A DNA stretch of 64,000 nt from Haloprofundus halobius. Its GTDB lineage: Archaea > Halobacteriota > Halobacteria > Halobacteriales > Haloferacaceae. Under the pieces are notes generated by a model. It worked only from the letters and a program-made list of their open reading frames with translations. It was not told the DNA's origin and searched no databases. Position 1 is the first letter of the stretch; each line of letters starts with the position of its first letter. The position numbers were made by a program, and so were the translations under genes. Location of the stretch: positions 868,001 to 932,000 of the forward strand of contig NZ_CP083666.1 in assembly GCF_020097835.1 (NCBI RefSeq), written 5' to 3'. Positions 26,333-35,657 of this stretch are shown in pieces.

Positions 26333-28339
26333 ATGAGTATAGGTTCGGTCGGCGACTGGCTCCGCGGCCGTCGCTTCGACGTGGACGCGGCGGTGCTCGC
26401 GCTGCTCGCCGCGCTGGCGATGGTGCCGCTTCGCTTCCTGTTCTCGCAGGTGTACGTCGAGACCATCCCGTTGGTCCTCGGCGGTGCTGCGGTGTTGTAT
26501 CTGCTGTCGGTGTACGGCAGTCGCGGCGAGAACGACGAGGCCGCGTTCGTCTTACCGGTCGGCCTCTCTCGGTTACTCCCGAGCGTCGTCGTCCTCGGGA
26601 CGGCGGGGATGTTGCTCGCGGCGGTGCTGGCCGGCGAGCGTGGCATCGCGTTCTACGCTATCGCCGCTGTGACCGGGACGCTACTTCTCTCCCAAATCCT
26701 GTTCGCTAAGGAGGAGGAGGCATTCAATCCCTCGATACTCCTGTTACAGGTCGTCCTCGTCGCCGGAACCGTCCGCTTCGCGGCGCTGGCGTCGACGCCG
26801 GGACTCATCGGCATCGATATCTGGACCCACCTGCCGGAGTTGACGAGCAGCATCCTCGAAGCGGGGTCGCTGGACGCCATCTCCGACGACAAACACTACG
26901 TCTCGCCGCTGTACCACCTGCTCGTCGCGTCGGCGTCGCTCATCTACGACGTGCCGCTACGGACGGCGCTGTACCTCTCTTTGGGCGTCGTCATCCCGCT
27001 GTCGCCGCTACTCGTCTACATGGCGACGCGCGAACTCGTCGCCGAGCGGTGGGCGGTGCTCGCGGCGGCGCTGTTCTCGTTCGGCGACTACGTCATCGAG
27101 TGGGGCATCCACATCATTCCCACGAGCATGGGACTCGTCATCTTCCTGACGGTGTTGTACGCGCTGATCCGACTGATGCAGAGCGACTACGCGGCGCGCG
27201 ACTTCGCGCTGCTCGCCGGCCTGTCGGTGGCGCTCATCCTCACGCATCAGGTGTCGTCGTTCATCATGCTCGTCGTCTTCGGCGGCGCAGTCGTCGCCTA
27301 CTTCATCCTCAATCTCGGTATCTACCGCGTCTCGCGGCTCCGTCCGGACGTGTTCCGCGCGCGCAACCCGGTGAACATCCTCGGTCTCGTCGTCTTCGAC
27401 GTGGGGCTCATCACCTTCCTCTGGTCGTTCACGCCGTACAAGGGCGGGACGTTCCTGGAGACGATCGTGAGCTTCCTCGCCGAGACGGTTGCGTCGAGCG
27501 CCGGGTTCGGCAACCTGGCGGGCGGTGCGAGCGCCGGGGCCGAGGCGAGCACCGAGAGCGCCGCGTCCAGTTCCTCGGTACCGCTGGCGGAACTGGCGAC
27601 GTACATCGACGTGCTCGGCTTCCTGCTCTTGCTCCTCGGCACGTTCGTCGGCTGTCTGTACGTGGTCCACCGCGACCACGCCAAGCAGTCGGTGTTCACG
27701 CTGCTCATCGGGACGGCCATCATGCTCGTGTTCACGCTGGGGCTGCCGATGTTCGGCATCCGCAACTTCATCCCCCAGCGCTGGTTCGCGTTCATGTACG
27801 CGCCGATGGCGATTCTGACCGCCGTCGGCGTTCGCTATCTGGCGGCGAATCTCAACCCCAAGGTACTGGTCGCGGGGATGCTCGTCGCCGCGCTGGTGTT
27901 CCCCGGCGCGATGGTCGTCTCGCGCAACGGCACCCTCGACAACCCGGTGCTTCCGGACGGCGAGACGCTGAGCTACAACGAGGAGTCCGTCGCCGCCGTC
28001 CACACCATCGGGCAGATGACCGGCGGGCCCGAACCGATGGAGATTCGGCCCGAACAGCAACTGCGAACCGACCACCCCTACCAGACGGTGTTCAAGCGAA
28101 CGGGGGCCTATACGGCCGACACGGCGAATCTCACCGAGGGTGACCCCGTCGCCCACGACGTGACCGTCTACCGCGAGTTCCAGTCTGACGGCACGACGTA
28201 CTTCATGAACGAAGACGGCGTCGGCGAATCGCGCGACATCCCGCAGGAGCGCATCTGCCGACCCTCCCAGAGCACGCTGTACGACAACGGCGACGTGACG
28301 ATGTGTGTCACGCCCTCGGACGGCGACTCTGACTCGTAA
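26333..28339 (+). CDS. Polytopic membrane protein, GT-C glycosyltransferase-like
   Basis: A 668-residue membrane protein with about 13-14 predicted helices through residue 540 and a soluble C-terminal domain of about 130 residues. Between early helices it has Gly-Ile-Asp-Ile-Trp-Thr-His, with the acidic residue in a first large loop, the place where GT-C enzymes carry their catalytic Asp. It starts one base after the preceding stop. I infer a lipid-linked-sugar transferase or polymerase acting at the outer membrane face, but no motif proves this. A low-complexity Ala/Ser/Glu loop lies near residues 395-425. It is the last gene of the operon that starts at 21898. Confidence 0.72.
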   Translation: MSIGSVGDWLRGRRFDVDAAVLALLAALAMVPLRFLFSQVYVETIPLVLGGAAVLYLLSVYGSRGENDEAAFVLPVGLSRLLPSVVVLGTAGMLLAAVLAGERGIAFYAIAAVTGTLLLSQILFAKEEEAFNPSILLLQVVLVAGTVRFAALASTPGLIGIDIWTHLPELTSSILEAGSLDAISDDKHYVSPLYHLLVASASLIYDVPLRTALYLSLGVVIPLSPLLVYMATRELVAERWAVLAAALFSFGDYVIEWGIHIIPTSMGLVIFLTVLYALIRLMQSDYAARDFALLAGLSVALILTHQVSSFIMLVVFGGAVVAYFILNLGIYRVSRLRPDVFRARNPVNILGLVVFDVGLITFLWSFTPYKGGTFLETIVSFLAETVASSAGFGNLAGGASAGAEASTESAASSSSVPLAELATYIDVLGFLLLLLGTFVGCLYVVHRDHAKQSVFTLLIGTAIMLVFTLGLPMFGIRNFIPQRWFAFMYAPMAILTAVGVRYLAANLNPKVLVAGMLVAALVFPGAMVVSRNGTLDNPVLPDGETLSYNEESVAAVHTIGQMTGGPEPMEIRPEQQLRTDHPYQTVFKRTGAYTADTANLTEGDPVAHDVTVYREFQSDGTTYFMNEDGVGESRDIPQERICRPSQSTLYDNGDVTMCVTPSDGDSDS

Positions 28340-28643
28340 TCTAACGACCCAGCTTCTACTCCCCTCTTTTCGCGACATCTTCGGCGGTGTCGACGACGCT
28401 CGCAGGCGTGCGACACTCCGGAGACCGAGTATCGACGGAGAGCTCCCGCCGCAGAAAACTCTCACAAGACTGTCCGCTCTCGGGGCATGGACCTCCGATC
28501 GCTTCTCGGGTCCCCCTCCCGATACCGGACACCGGTCACGGGTTCGTCGTCTCGCGCGTTCGCGCTGTTCGGTAGTGTGTCGGCGAGGCGTTGCTGCCGC
28601 GGGTGAGCGAGAGAGTCCGATTTGATCGCGGTCGCTCACCGCC
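28340..28643. other. Intergenic region after the polysaccharide operon
   Basis: About 300 bp, GC-rich, with a short T-run near 28374. I see no gene. Frames reading through it on the minus strand are antisense to the GT-C gene. Confidence 0.45.
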
Positions 28644-28979
28644 TCATACCACGAATGAGGCCGAGAGAACGACCATCCCAACTACTCCGAGGACGCTGAT
28701 GGCCACGGCGCTGTCTACTATCGTCTTCTTCTCCTCCAACTCTCCCACTTCGATGTCGCCGCCTCGGATGTTCGAGCCGAGCTGCGTGAGGGGTATTCCG
28801 GACCAAAAGAGCGCCAGTCAGTACGTCGTCGACTGAACGTTCACGCCGAACCACGTCGAGCACGAGAGCGAAGTACGAATGGACGCAATCCTCATCGAGA
28901 ACACCAAGACGAGTTGGACTCCACCGACGAGCGCAACGAGCGTTCCGTATCGTGACTGGTCCGTACCCAGATACCACAC
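28644..28979 (-). pseudogene. Degraded small membrane protein gene with in-frame stop
   Basis: Reading from a GTG at 28979, 53 codons with a hydrophobic helix (Leu-Val-Ala-Leu-Val-Gly-Gly-Val-Gln-Leu-Val-Leu) are followed by TGA at 28818-28820. The same frame then continues for 57 codons with coherent protein-like sequence: Phe-Trp-Ser-Gly-Ile-Pro-Leu-Thr, an acidic linker and a final helix (Ala-Ile-Ser-Val-Leu-Gly-Val-Val-Gly-Met), ending at TGA 28644. The continuity on both sides of one stop suggests a recently inactivated membrane protein of about 111 residues. The original residue at the stop could have been Trp (TGG). The segment around codons 40-52 may also be shifted. No family recognised. 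Confidence 0.5.
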
Positions 28980-29041
28980 CTACGCGACATAAACGCGCTG
29001 AAAATCGGGGTACGAAGGAGGCAGCCGACGGAGACGCGCCC

Positions 29042-29608
29042 TCATCGACGCAGCGGCCGAACCACCGGCCCCACACCGGGGAAGCCGTCGTACGCCCAGA
29101 GGCCGAAGACGAACGCCGCGAGCGCCAACTCGAAGACCAGTAGGAAACCGACGTCGAGTCGAATCAAGTCGCCCAGCCACCGGACGAGATAGTAGGCGAC
29201 AAGTTCGAGAGATCCTCCCTCGGGGGCCGCGCCGGTGTTGTTCGCCAGCGGCCACAAAAGCGGGTCGAACGAGAGCGCGTCGCCCCCGACGAGCGGGTAG
29301 ACGACGTCGCCCGCGAGATGCGAAAGCTGGCCGGCGACGAACGCGACGCCGAGAGTCCGGTCGCCGAGTTGTCTGGCCACGAGCAGCGCCGCGGCGGCGA
29401 ACACCGGCACGAGGAAGATGGAGTGCGCCAGTCCGTACCCCGTGGGCATCACGCCGAACGTCCACGACAGCGGCTTGTCGACGAGGTCGGGAAACTGCGT
29501 CGCCGCCGCGAGGACGAACACCTCGGGGCCGGTCGGCTTTCCGCCGCTGGCGTGTCGAAACAGCGAGTAGAGCACGTAGCCGAACGCGAGATGCTCCCAG
29601 GGCCACAT
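29042..29608 (-). CDS. DUF457-family membrane protein (YdjM-like)
   Basis: A 188-residue integral membrane protein of the DUF457 group, often annotated as membrane-bound metal-dependent hydrolase. Conserved polar residues are Pro-Trp-Glu-His-Leu at 3-7, Phe-Pro-Asp-Leu-Val-Asp-Lys-Pro near 39-46, Ala-His-Ser near 60 and Ser-His-Leu-Ala-Gly-Asp near 96-101, a potential His/Asp metal site within the membrane. Four to five helices are predicted. Its ATG overlaps the stop of the DUF1616 gene by one base. A paralogue lies at 43243-43791. Activity is unproven for the family. Confidence 0.87.
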   Translation of the reverse strand: MWPWEHLAFGYVLYSLFRHASGGKPTGPEVFVLAAATQFPDLVDKPLSWTFGVMPTGYGLAHSIFLVPVFAAAALLVARQLGDRTLGVAFVAGQLSHLAGDVVYPLVGGDALSFDPLLWPLANNTGAAPEGGSLELVAYYLVRWLGDLIRLDVGFLLVFELALAAFVFGLWAYDGFPGVGPVVRPLRR

Positions 29609-30735
29609 CAGTAGGTGATCGCACTCCGCGTCGTCGTGGAAGTGAGCGGGTCGGTCACGAGCGCCGCGTCACTCGGCGACGGTCCGGCGAGGGAGCCGTT
29701 CGAGCCGTTCTGCCCGCCGTCGCCGGAGACGGTGACGTACAGTTTGAGACTCCGGTAGGCGTTCTCGGTCGAGGGGTCTGCGGGTGCGTCGCCCCGGTAC
29801 AACAGCAGCGTGAACCGAACGTCGCCCGACATCGAGGGCGTCACCGTCACGTCGCGGGTGACGTTCTCTCTGGAGTCGAGCGTGAGGTCCGTCGACCCGA
29901 TCTGCTCGGACTCGGTCACCGTCGTCTCGTTGCCCTCCGTCTGGACCCGTTCGCTCAACACGACGACGCTGTACGACTCGGTCTGCTGCTCGCGGTTCTC
30001 GACGCCGACGGTGAGGTTCGCGGCTTCTCCGGCCGCGAACTGGTCCTGGTACATCGACTGCGTGTTGCCGTTTACGTCCTCGGTCTCGACGTAGAACTCG
30101 GTGAAGCCGTCGTCGCTGGTCGGCACCGTCGCCGCGTAGCCGACCGTCGAGAGCAGGACGAGCAGGCTCAGCGCCAACGCGACGGCCGGGAGTCGCCCGC
30201 CCTTGGCGCGGCCGCGCATCGGATGCTCCGGGGGTCGCGAGGAGAACAATCCCGTAATGGCGGTCGGATGCGGCGGCGCGTAGCGCTCGTCGGTGTCGAG
30301 CGTCGCCCGGCGCACGAGGGCGACGAGCAACAGCACGCCCGTCGTCGCCTCGACGCCGATGGCGACGGGGAACAACTCGATGGGTTGCGGCGAGAAGTGG
30401 ACGCCGACCGCGACGAGCGGAACGACGAGCGCGCTCCCGACGACGGCCAGCGCGACGCGCTCGACGCCCGTCACCGACCGGGCGGTCGGAAGCGGGTTGC
30501 GGAGGCCGGAGACGGCGTCGTCGAAGGCGGTTCGGGAGGTCGTGTTCCGGTCGGGGAAGATGGCGGAGACGAGCGCGTAGCCCGGCAGGAACAGCACGAG
30601 CGGCATCGTGAGGAGGAGCCGTGGCAATCCGGTGAGGGACGTGTGAATCGCCGCGGCGGCGACGCCGAGGAGCGCGAACGCGGCCAAGATGTCGGTGAAC
30701 CACGGGCTGCGCCGCGAGTACGGGGAGTGGGACAC
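29608..30735 (-). CDS. DUF1616 membrane protein
   Basis: A 375-residue protein starting with GTG. Helices at about 18-65 and 115-165 form the DUF1616 membrane part. After a cytoplasmic linker and another helix near 200-225 there is an extracellular beta-sandwich domain with Thr-Val-Gly-Val-Glu-Asn-Arg-Glu and several N-glycosylation sequons. Families of this kind accompany archaeal glycan and sortase-like clusters, but their role is unknown. It starts 5 bases after the AsnB-like gene and overlaps the DUF457 gene at its end, so the three form an operon read leftwards. Confidence 0.85.
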   Translation of the reverse strand: MSHSPYSRRSPWFTDILAAFALLGVAAAAIHTSLTGLPRLLLTMPLVLFLPGYALVSAIFPDRNTTSRTAFDDAVSGLRNPLPTARSVTGVERVALAVVGSALVVPLVAVGVHFSPQPIELFPVAIGVEATTGVLLLVALVRRATLDTDERYAPPHPTAITGLFSSRPPEHPMRGRAKGGRLPAVALALSLLVLLSTVGYAATVPTSDDGFTEFYVETEDVNGNTQSMYQDQFAAGEAANLTVGVENREQQTESYSVVVLSERVQTEGNETTVTESEQIGSTDLTLDSRENVTRDVTVTPSMSGDVRFTLLLYRGDAPADPSTENAYRSLKLYVTVSGDGGQNGSNGSLAGPSPSDAALVTDPLTSTTTRSAITY

Positions 30736-30740
30736 GTCGC

Positions 30741-32450
30741 TCAGACACCTCGTTTCCCGGTGTCGGGGACGCGTTCGTCGACGGCGAACACCTCTTTCGG
30801 GCGAATCGACCGTTCCGTGCAGAGTTCGAGCCAGCCGAAGCTGTCGTTGATTCGGAGCTTGTGCCGGACCGGGAGGTCGTGGACGTACGGTTCGTCGGGG
30901 AACAGCGCCTCGTCGAGTTCGTACTCGCTGTAGATGTCGCGGCGGTCGGGCCACGGCGACTCGAACCCCTCGACGAGCGGCAGTTTCCGGCGGAGGAACC
31001 CCTCGACGTGGTTGAAAATCTGGGTGTCGTAGGGGCGGTCCGGCGGCGGGTTCCGCAGGATGTCGTCGTCGAGACGACGCAGCGCCTTGATGAACGTCGC
31101 CGTGTTGCGGTACTGCGGCGGCGTCGTCAGGTGCCAGTCGAGCAGTTCCGCGTCGGCGATGACGAACGACTCGAAGAAGTTGTCCGCGAGGTGGGTTCTG
31201 AACGGCGTCGACGGCTGGTTGCTGATACCCGTCAGGTCGATGGCGTTCTGGACGCCGTCGGCGCGGTCCCACGCCTTCTCGAACTCGCGGGAGACGGCGT
31301 CTCGGACGAACGTCGCCGGGTCGGCGTCGAGACCGACGAGTTGTTCGGCGACGGCCCGACTCGCCTCGGGCATGTAACCGAGTTTCGACAGCAGGTTCTC
31401 GACGGGGTTCGGGTTCGGGTCGAGTCGTCGGAACGGCACCGTTTTTCCGAAGAGTTCGACGCCGTCCTGTGCGAGGAAGTGCCCGCGGAGGAACGTGTCG
31501 CAGAGCAGACCGTGGAACATCGAGTCGACCTCCATCTCGTCGGTGTAGCCGGCGTGGTGGATGTGCAGCGACTCTTTGATGCCCTGTGAGTAGCGGACTT
31601 TCGACTCGTCAGCCATCAGGTAGCGGTGCGTCGGACGGAACGCGGTGTGTTCGGCACCGTACTGGGTTGCGAGCGTCCGCGCGCCCTCGGTCTCCTGCCC
31701 TTCGGGGTGACCGACGGTGTAACAGTGTTCGATCTCGGGCATCTTCGAGAGCACCGTCCGCGAGTCGTAGCCCGCCGAGAGCAGCAGCCCTTTCCGCCCC
31801 GGCATGCGGGCACGGCGGCGGACCGCCCGCCCGAGTCGGTCAGCCAGTTCTTGGACGTAGTCGAACTCCTTCGGTTCGTAGACGAACCGCGAGAGGTCGT
31901 GTACGGCCGATTCGGTGAGCACCGAGTCGATGGGGAGCCGAAACATCCGTTCGAGCAGCGACTTCTCGCCGAGGACGACGCCGAGGTGGAGGAACTCGAG
32001 GAGGGCGTCGCGGCGGACGGCGTGCCCCGAGAGCGTCCGTGCGACGGCGGCCGCGTCGGAACTGAACACGCGCCCGCGGGCGGTGTCGGCATAGAAGCAG
32101 TCCCACGACCGGATGGGGTCGGTGACGACGAACGCCTCGCCCTCGCGCTCGACGAAGACGAGGTACGAGCCGTTGAGTTCGGAGAACGCCTCGCGGCCGC
32201 GTTCGTCGAAGCGGTCGAGCACCCACTCGGCGACGTTGCTGTGAGTGCCGGGCGCGTACGCCTCGCCCCAGACCACACAGTCGCCTTTCGGACCGGAGTA
32301 GGTGTCGCTACGGCCGGGGTGACCGAGTCCCGGGTCGCGGATACCGACGGTGGCGACATCGCCGCCGACGATAGTGTCGAACTCGTGTGGCGAGCGTAGC
32401 CGTTCGAACTCGTCGGCGTCCCCGAAGACGCCGAAGAACTGCTTTTGCAT
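30741..32450 (-). CDS. Asparagine synthase-like protein without glutaminase nucleophile
   Basis: A 569-residue AsnB-superfamily protein. The C-terminal synthase domain contains the ATP pyrophosphatase loop Ser225-Ala-Gly-Tyr-Asp-Ser230. The N-terminal domain has the glutaminase fold pattern but starts Met-Gln-Lys-Gln-Phe-Phe-Gly rather than Met-Cys-Gly, so the nucleophile is missing and it cannot use glutamine in the usual way. Such proteins in glycan clusters may amidate sugar carboxylates using free ammonia. This would fit the uronic-acid-forming dehydrogenase in the same locus. The ATG at 32450 is chosen over the GTG two codons earlier. Confidence 0.85.
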   Translation of the reverse strand: MQKQFFGVFGDADEFERLRSPHEFDTIVGGDVATVGIRDPGLGHPGRSDTYSGPKGDCVVWGEAYAPGTHSNVAEWVLDRFDERGREAFSELNGSYLVFVEREGEAFVVTDPIRSWDCFYADTARGRVFSSDAAAVARTLSGHAVRRDALLEFLHLGVVLGEKSLLERMFRLPIDSVLTESAVHDLSRFVYEPKEFDYVQELADRLGRAVRRRARMPGRKGLLLSAGYDSRTVLSKMPEIEHCYTVGHPEGQETEGARTLATQYGAEHTAFRPTHRYLMADESKVRYSQGIKESLHIHHAGYTDEMEVDSMFHGLLCDTFLRGHFLAQDGVELFGKTVPFRRLDPNPNPVENLLSKLGYMPEASRAVAEQLVGLDADPATFVRDAVSREFEKAWDRADGVQNAIDLTGISNQPSTPFRTHLADNFFESFVIADAELLDWHLTTPPQYRNTATFIKALRRLDDDILRNPPPDRPYDTQIFNHVEGFLRRKLPLVEGFESPWPDRRDIYSEYELDEALFPDEPYVHDLPVRHKLRINDSFGWLELCTERSIRPKEVFAVDERVPDTGKRGV

Positions 32451-32755
32451 GCTCACTGTCCCACGCTCCGTTCTCGCGCGGGGCGACGGGCGGCGCGCTC
32501 TAGACGCGGTTCGGCTGGGGATGGAGTGGACGTGCCGCGGGTGGTCGATGCGTCGAGTCGACTCGGGCGGCGGGTGGTCGATATCATAGCTGTCGATAGG
32601 TTCGGATACGAGTTCCTGCGGACCCTCGGGGCTTTGCTATGGAGTCGGTAAGCGAGTTCAGCGACGGGGTTGTGGTGGACGTAACCGCCGACGCAGCTCC
32701 AGAGTCGGGGTTATCCGGTTCATAATAATCCCCGGGAAGCGCACAGTTTTCGTCG
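32451..32755. other. Divergent promoter region, AsnB-like and GT4 genes
   Basis: About 300 bp. On the minus strand a 44-codon frame (32587-32453) ends 2 nt before the AsnB-like start, but it has no TATA-like box at the right distance. On the plus strand the TATA-like element at 32718-32729 serves the GT4 gene. No other gene is seen. Confidence 0.45.
32718..32729 (+). promoter_or_regulatory. TATA-like element before the GT4 gene
   Basis: GTTCATAATAAT followed by CCCCGGG. The same 12 bases occur at 14296-14307, and an 11/12 match occurs before glmS. The centre is 31 nt before the ATG at 32756. Confidence 0.5.
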
Positions 32756-32854
32756 ATGAACGATTCGCCCCGCCACCGTCGCGCGCACGGATCGACCACG
32801 GAGCATCCGCGTCGACGCCGTCGGGACCAGTTCCCGGTGACGACCCGTGGGTGA
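32756..32854 (+). CDS. Putative leader ORF of the GT4 gene
   Basis: A 32-codon, very basic ORF starting Met-Asn-Asp-Ser-Pro and containing a run of Arg. Its ATG is where a leaderless transcript from the element at 32718-32729 would start, and its TGA lies 5-7 nt inside the GT4 gene, giving an 8-nt overlap. It could instead be the true N-terminus of the GT4 protein displaced by a frameshift, but its composition does not resemble that protein. Confidence 0.3.
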   Translation: MNDSPRHRRAHGSTTEHPRRRRRDQFPVTTRG

Positions 32855-34208
32855 CGGCGAAGCGGCGCGCGAACGGTCGACGACACCGCCCGAACGACTC
32901 GACGTCGGATTCGTCCCCGTCGAGGTCCCCGGACTCGACGGCACGGGCGCGACGTACACCGCCGCGCTCCTCATCCGCGAACTCTCGAAACACCACGACC
33001 TGACGGTGTACGTCGTCAGCCAGCGAAACGCCGACCGCTCGCAGCTGCCCGCGACCGACCGCGTCGACTACGTCGTCCGCGACGACCTCCCGAAACTGCC
33101 GCATCCCCTCCTGACGAAAGTAGACGTCGTCGAGGGCCTCACCGACCGGTTGGAGCGACACGACCTCGTCCACTCGTACTCGACCGGTTTTATCGACCCG
33201 CTGTCGACGCTCTCGATCCCCACGGTCGTGACGCTGAACTCCTACCAACCGGTCTGTCCGAAAGGCGACATGATGTGGATGGACCGCGAGAAGTGCGGCG
33301 GCCCGAGTCGAGCGAAGTGCGCAGCCTGCATCGCCGGAAGCGCCTATACCCGGAAATCGGGCGTCGAGACGACGCTTCGCTCGTCGTACGACTCGCTCGC
33401 GAAGGTGGAGTTCGTCCAGAAGTCTATCGACGCGCGCGAGGGAATCTCGGCGTATCACCTGCTGTCGCCGCACCAGCGCGACGACTACACCGAGTTCGGC
33501 TTCTCCGAGGAGCGTCTCAAGGTGATTCCGCACTTCGACAGCGGCGAGTTCGCCGTCTCCGACCCGGCGGCGTACAAACGCGGTGGCGACCCCGACCTGG
33601 GTCGCAGCGACGACGACCCGTTCACCCTGCTCGCCGTCGGCGCGTTCAAATACGTCAAAGGCTTTCAGGTGCTGCTCCGGGCGCTACCGTCGATACTCGA
33701 CGACGGCCACGACGTGCGCGTCCGCATCGCCGGGGCCGGGCCGTACGGTGGCGCGCTTCGCTCCATTTCGACCGACCTCGGCGTCGACGACCACGTCGAC
33801 TGGCTGGGGTTCGTCGACCATGACGACCTTCCGTCGGAGTACGCCGCCGCCGACGCCTTCGTCTACCCCGGTCTGCTCGACGAACCGTTCGGCCGCGTTT
33901 TCCTCGAAGCGCTGTCGAGCGGGACGCCGGTGCTCTCCTCGGACGTGGGAAGTACCGACTTCATCGTCGGCGACGCGGGCGTCCGCTTCGAGGCCGACGA
34001 CCCCGAGTCGCTCGCTCGCGCGTTCGGACGACTGCGAGACGAGTACGACGGCTATCGAGAGGCGATTCCGGGCCAGTTGGCGCGGTTTTCGCGCGGACGA
34101 GTCGTCGAGGAGTTCCTGTCGCTGTACGCCGACGTTCGGGCCGGACGGCCGCCGAACGACCGGACTAAAACGTTCGAAACTGAGCGAACAGTCGCCCGCT
34201 CCGGTTAG
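32847..34208 (+). CDS. Family 4 glycosyltransferase
   Basis: A 453-residue GT4 enzyme. The N-terminal Rossmann domain has Gly-Thr-Gly-Ala-Thr-Tyr-Thr near 31-37. A cysteine-rich segment near 137-163 (five Cys, including Cys-Ala-Ala-Cys) is unusual and could bind a metal. The donor domain includes Val-Gly-Ala-Phe-Lys-Tyr-Val-Lys-Gly and Glu-Pro-Phe-Gly-Arg-Val-Phe-Leu-Glu-Ala-Leu-Ser-Ser-Gly-Thr-Pro-Val, the family signature. The GTG at 32847 is the only plausible start, since no ATG is near and the conserved part begins about residue 19. It is followed by the deacetylase gene after 78 bp. Confidence 0.88.
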   Translation: MGDGEAARERSTTPPERLDVGFVPVEVPGLDGTGATYTAALLIRELSKHHDLTVYVVSQRNADRSQLPATDRVDYVVRDDLPKLPHPLLTKVDVVEGLTDRLERHDLVHSYSTGFIDPLSTLSIPTVVTLNSYQPVCPKGDMMWMDREKCGGPSRAKCAACIAGSAYTRKSGVETTLRSSYDSLAKVEFVQKSIDAREGISAYHLLSPHQRDDYTEFGFSEERLKVIPHFDSGEFAVSDPAAYKRGGDPDLGRSDDDPFTLLAVGAFKYVKGFQVLLRALPSILDDGHDVRVRIAGAGPYGGALRSISTDLGVDDHVDWLGFVDHDDLPSEYAAADAFVYPGLLDEPFGRVFLEALSSGTPVLSSDVGSTDFIVGDAGVRFEADDPESLARAFGRLRDEYDGYREAIPGQLARFSRGRVVEEFLSLYADVRAGRPPNDRTKTFETERTVARSG

Positions 34209-34286
34209 CGCGTCAGTAAGCGTCGGCGGGGCGAGTGCATAGCGGATCCATAGTAATGGACCCAGTTCGCAAATCGGGAGGTACAG

Positions 34287-35657
34287 ATGAAGGACGACAG
34301 TCGAAGCCGAAGACGGTTCCTCCAGACCACCGGTGCGGCCGGATTGGCCGGCCTCGTCGGAATCGCGGGCTGTAACGGCCAGTCGCCCGACGACGCCGAC
34401 GACTCCGCGGCCAACGGGTCGACTCAGAGCGCGAACCAGTCCGCGAGCGACGGCGCGGAGACCGACGAACCGACCGAGACCGACGAACCGACCGAGACCG
34501 ACGAACCGGCGGAGGTTGAAACGAAGTACCAGAGTCGGGAGAAGTACAACGAACCCGGAGAGCTGCTCGACGACTTCACCGACCTCTCGTCGTGGCTCTC
34601 GAACGCCGGCGAGATGGAGTCGTCCTCCAAGCACGCCTTCAGAGGCGATACGAGCGCGAAGATCACCGGCAAAGGCGGCGAGAACGCCAGCATCGAGCGC
34701 TCGTTCGAGAACAACCGCGACCTCACGAAGAAGGACTTCTCGCTCGCGCTGCGGACGACGACGCCCTCGAAGTTCGCGCTGTTCGTCTACCTCCGCGACC
34801 CCTTCGGCAACTACGCGGTGCTCGAACTGCGAAACATCTCGATGGAGACGCCCGACGTGGATTGGTTCCGTACGGCCCCCGGCGTCTACGAGACGAGCAA
34901 GACGCCGCCGGACCTCACGCAGATCAACCGCATCGAGATCGTCGCCAACAACGCCACGAGCGACGACATCGAGGTGTGGGTCGACGACCTGCGCATCCAC
35001 GACAAGCCCGACAAGGGGTACGTCGTCTTCAGTTGGGACGACGGTCGCAAGAGCTACTACAACGACGCCGCACCGCTGCACGACGAGTTCGATATGCCGG
35101 CCGTTCAGGCCGCCGTCCCACGGTTCATCGGGCAGGATGAGTTCATGACGCTCGGCGAACTGAAGGAGCGCCACGAGGCGGGCGACGAGATCGTCGCCCA
35201 CGAGAGCATCAGCAACCGCTTCCACTCGCTGTCGGGCGACGAACTCGAGAGGACGCTCCAAGAGAACAAGCAGTGGCTGCTCGGCCACGGCTTCGAGAGC
35301 TCGAACTTCGTCGTCTACCCCGGCAACGACTACGACTCGACGGCGCTCGACATCGTCAACAAGTACCACTACATGGGCGGAATGAACCAGTCGTTCGACC
35401 TGAACACGACGAGTCCGTACGCGTTCGACCCGCTCGTGCTACCCCGCACCGTCGGTCACGACCTGGACGTCGCCAAGCGGGTCGTCGACCAGTGTGCGAA
35501 GCACCAGAACGTCGGCATCCTCAACTTCCACGACTTCGAGGAGGAGAACACGATGGGGAAGGGAGACTACAAGAAGCTCCTCGAACACGTCGACCAGAAG
35601 GAGGGTATCGAGGTCATCAACTTCTCCGAACTCTGGAAACTGCGTAAATCGGTCTAG
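34287..35657 (+). CDS. Polysaccharide deacetylase-family lipoprotein
   Basis: A 456-residue exported protein. The Tat motif Arg-Arg-Arg-Phe-Leu-Gln is at 8-13, and the lipobox Gly-Ile-Ala-Gly-Cys ends near 29. A Thr/Asp/Glu-rich linker with a repeated Glu-Thr-Asp-Glu-Pro-Thr follows. A beta-sandwich, perhaps carbohydrate-binding, lies at about 90-240 and a NodB-like deacetylase domain at about 245-456. The domain has Phe-Ser-Trp-Asp-Asp-Gly and Val-Val-Tyr-Pro-Gly, but the usual His-x3-His metal pair reads Ala-His-Glu-Ser-Ile-Ser, so one ligand may be lost. It could deacetylate or only bind surface glycan. GGGAGG at 34276-34281 is the Shine-Dalgarno, and CATAGTAAT at 34249-34257 resembles the locus's TATA elements. 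Confidence 0.87.
   Translation: MKDDSRSRRRFLQTTGAAGLAGLVGIAGCNGQSPDDADDSAANGSTQSANQSASDGAETDEPTETDEPTETDEPAEVETKYQSREKYNEPGELLDDFTDLSSWLSNAGEMESSSKHAFRGDTSAKITGKGGENASIERSFENNRDLTKKDFSLALRTTTPSKFALFVYLRDPFGNYAVLELRNISMETPDVDWFRTAPGVYETSKTPPDLTQINRIEIVANNATSDDIEVWVDDLRIHDKPDKGYVVFSWDDGRKSYYNDAAPLHDEFDMPAVQAAVPRFIGQDEFMTLGELKERHEAGDEIVAHESISNRFHSLSGDELERTLQENKQWLLGHGFESSNFVVYPGNDYDSTALDIVNKYHYMGGMNQSFDLNTTSPYAFDPLVLPRTVGHDLDVAKRVVDQCAKHQNVGILNFHDFEEENTMGKGDYKKLLEHVDQKEGIEVINFSELWKLRKSV

Noticed and set aside
27008..28681. Minus-strand ORF of about 557 codons antisense to the GT-C gene
   Set aside because: Low-complexity Arg/Glu/His composition mirrors the real gene on the other strand.
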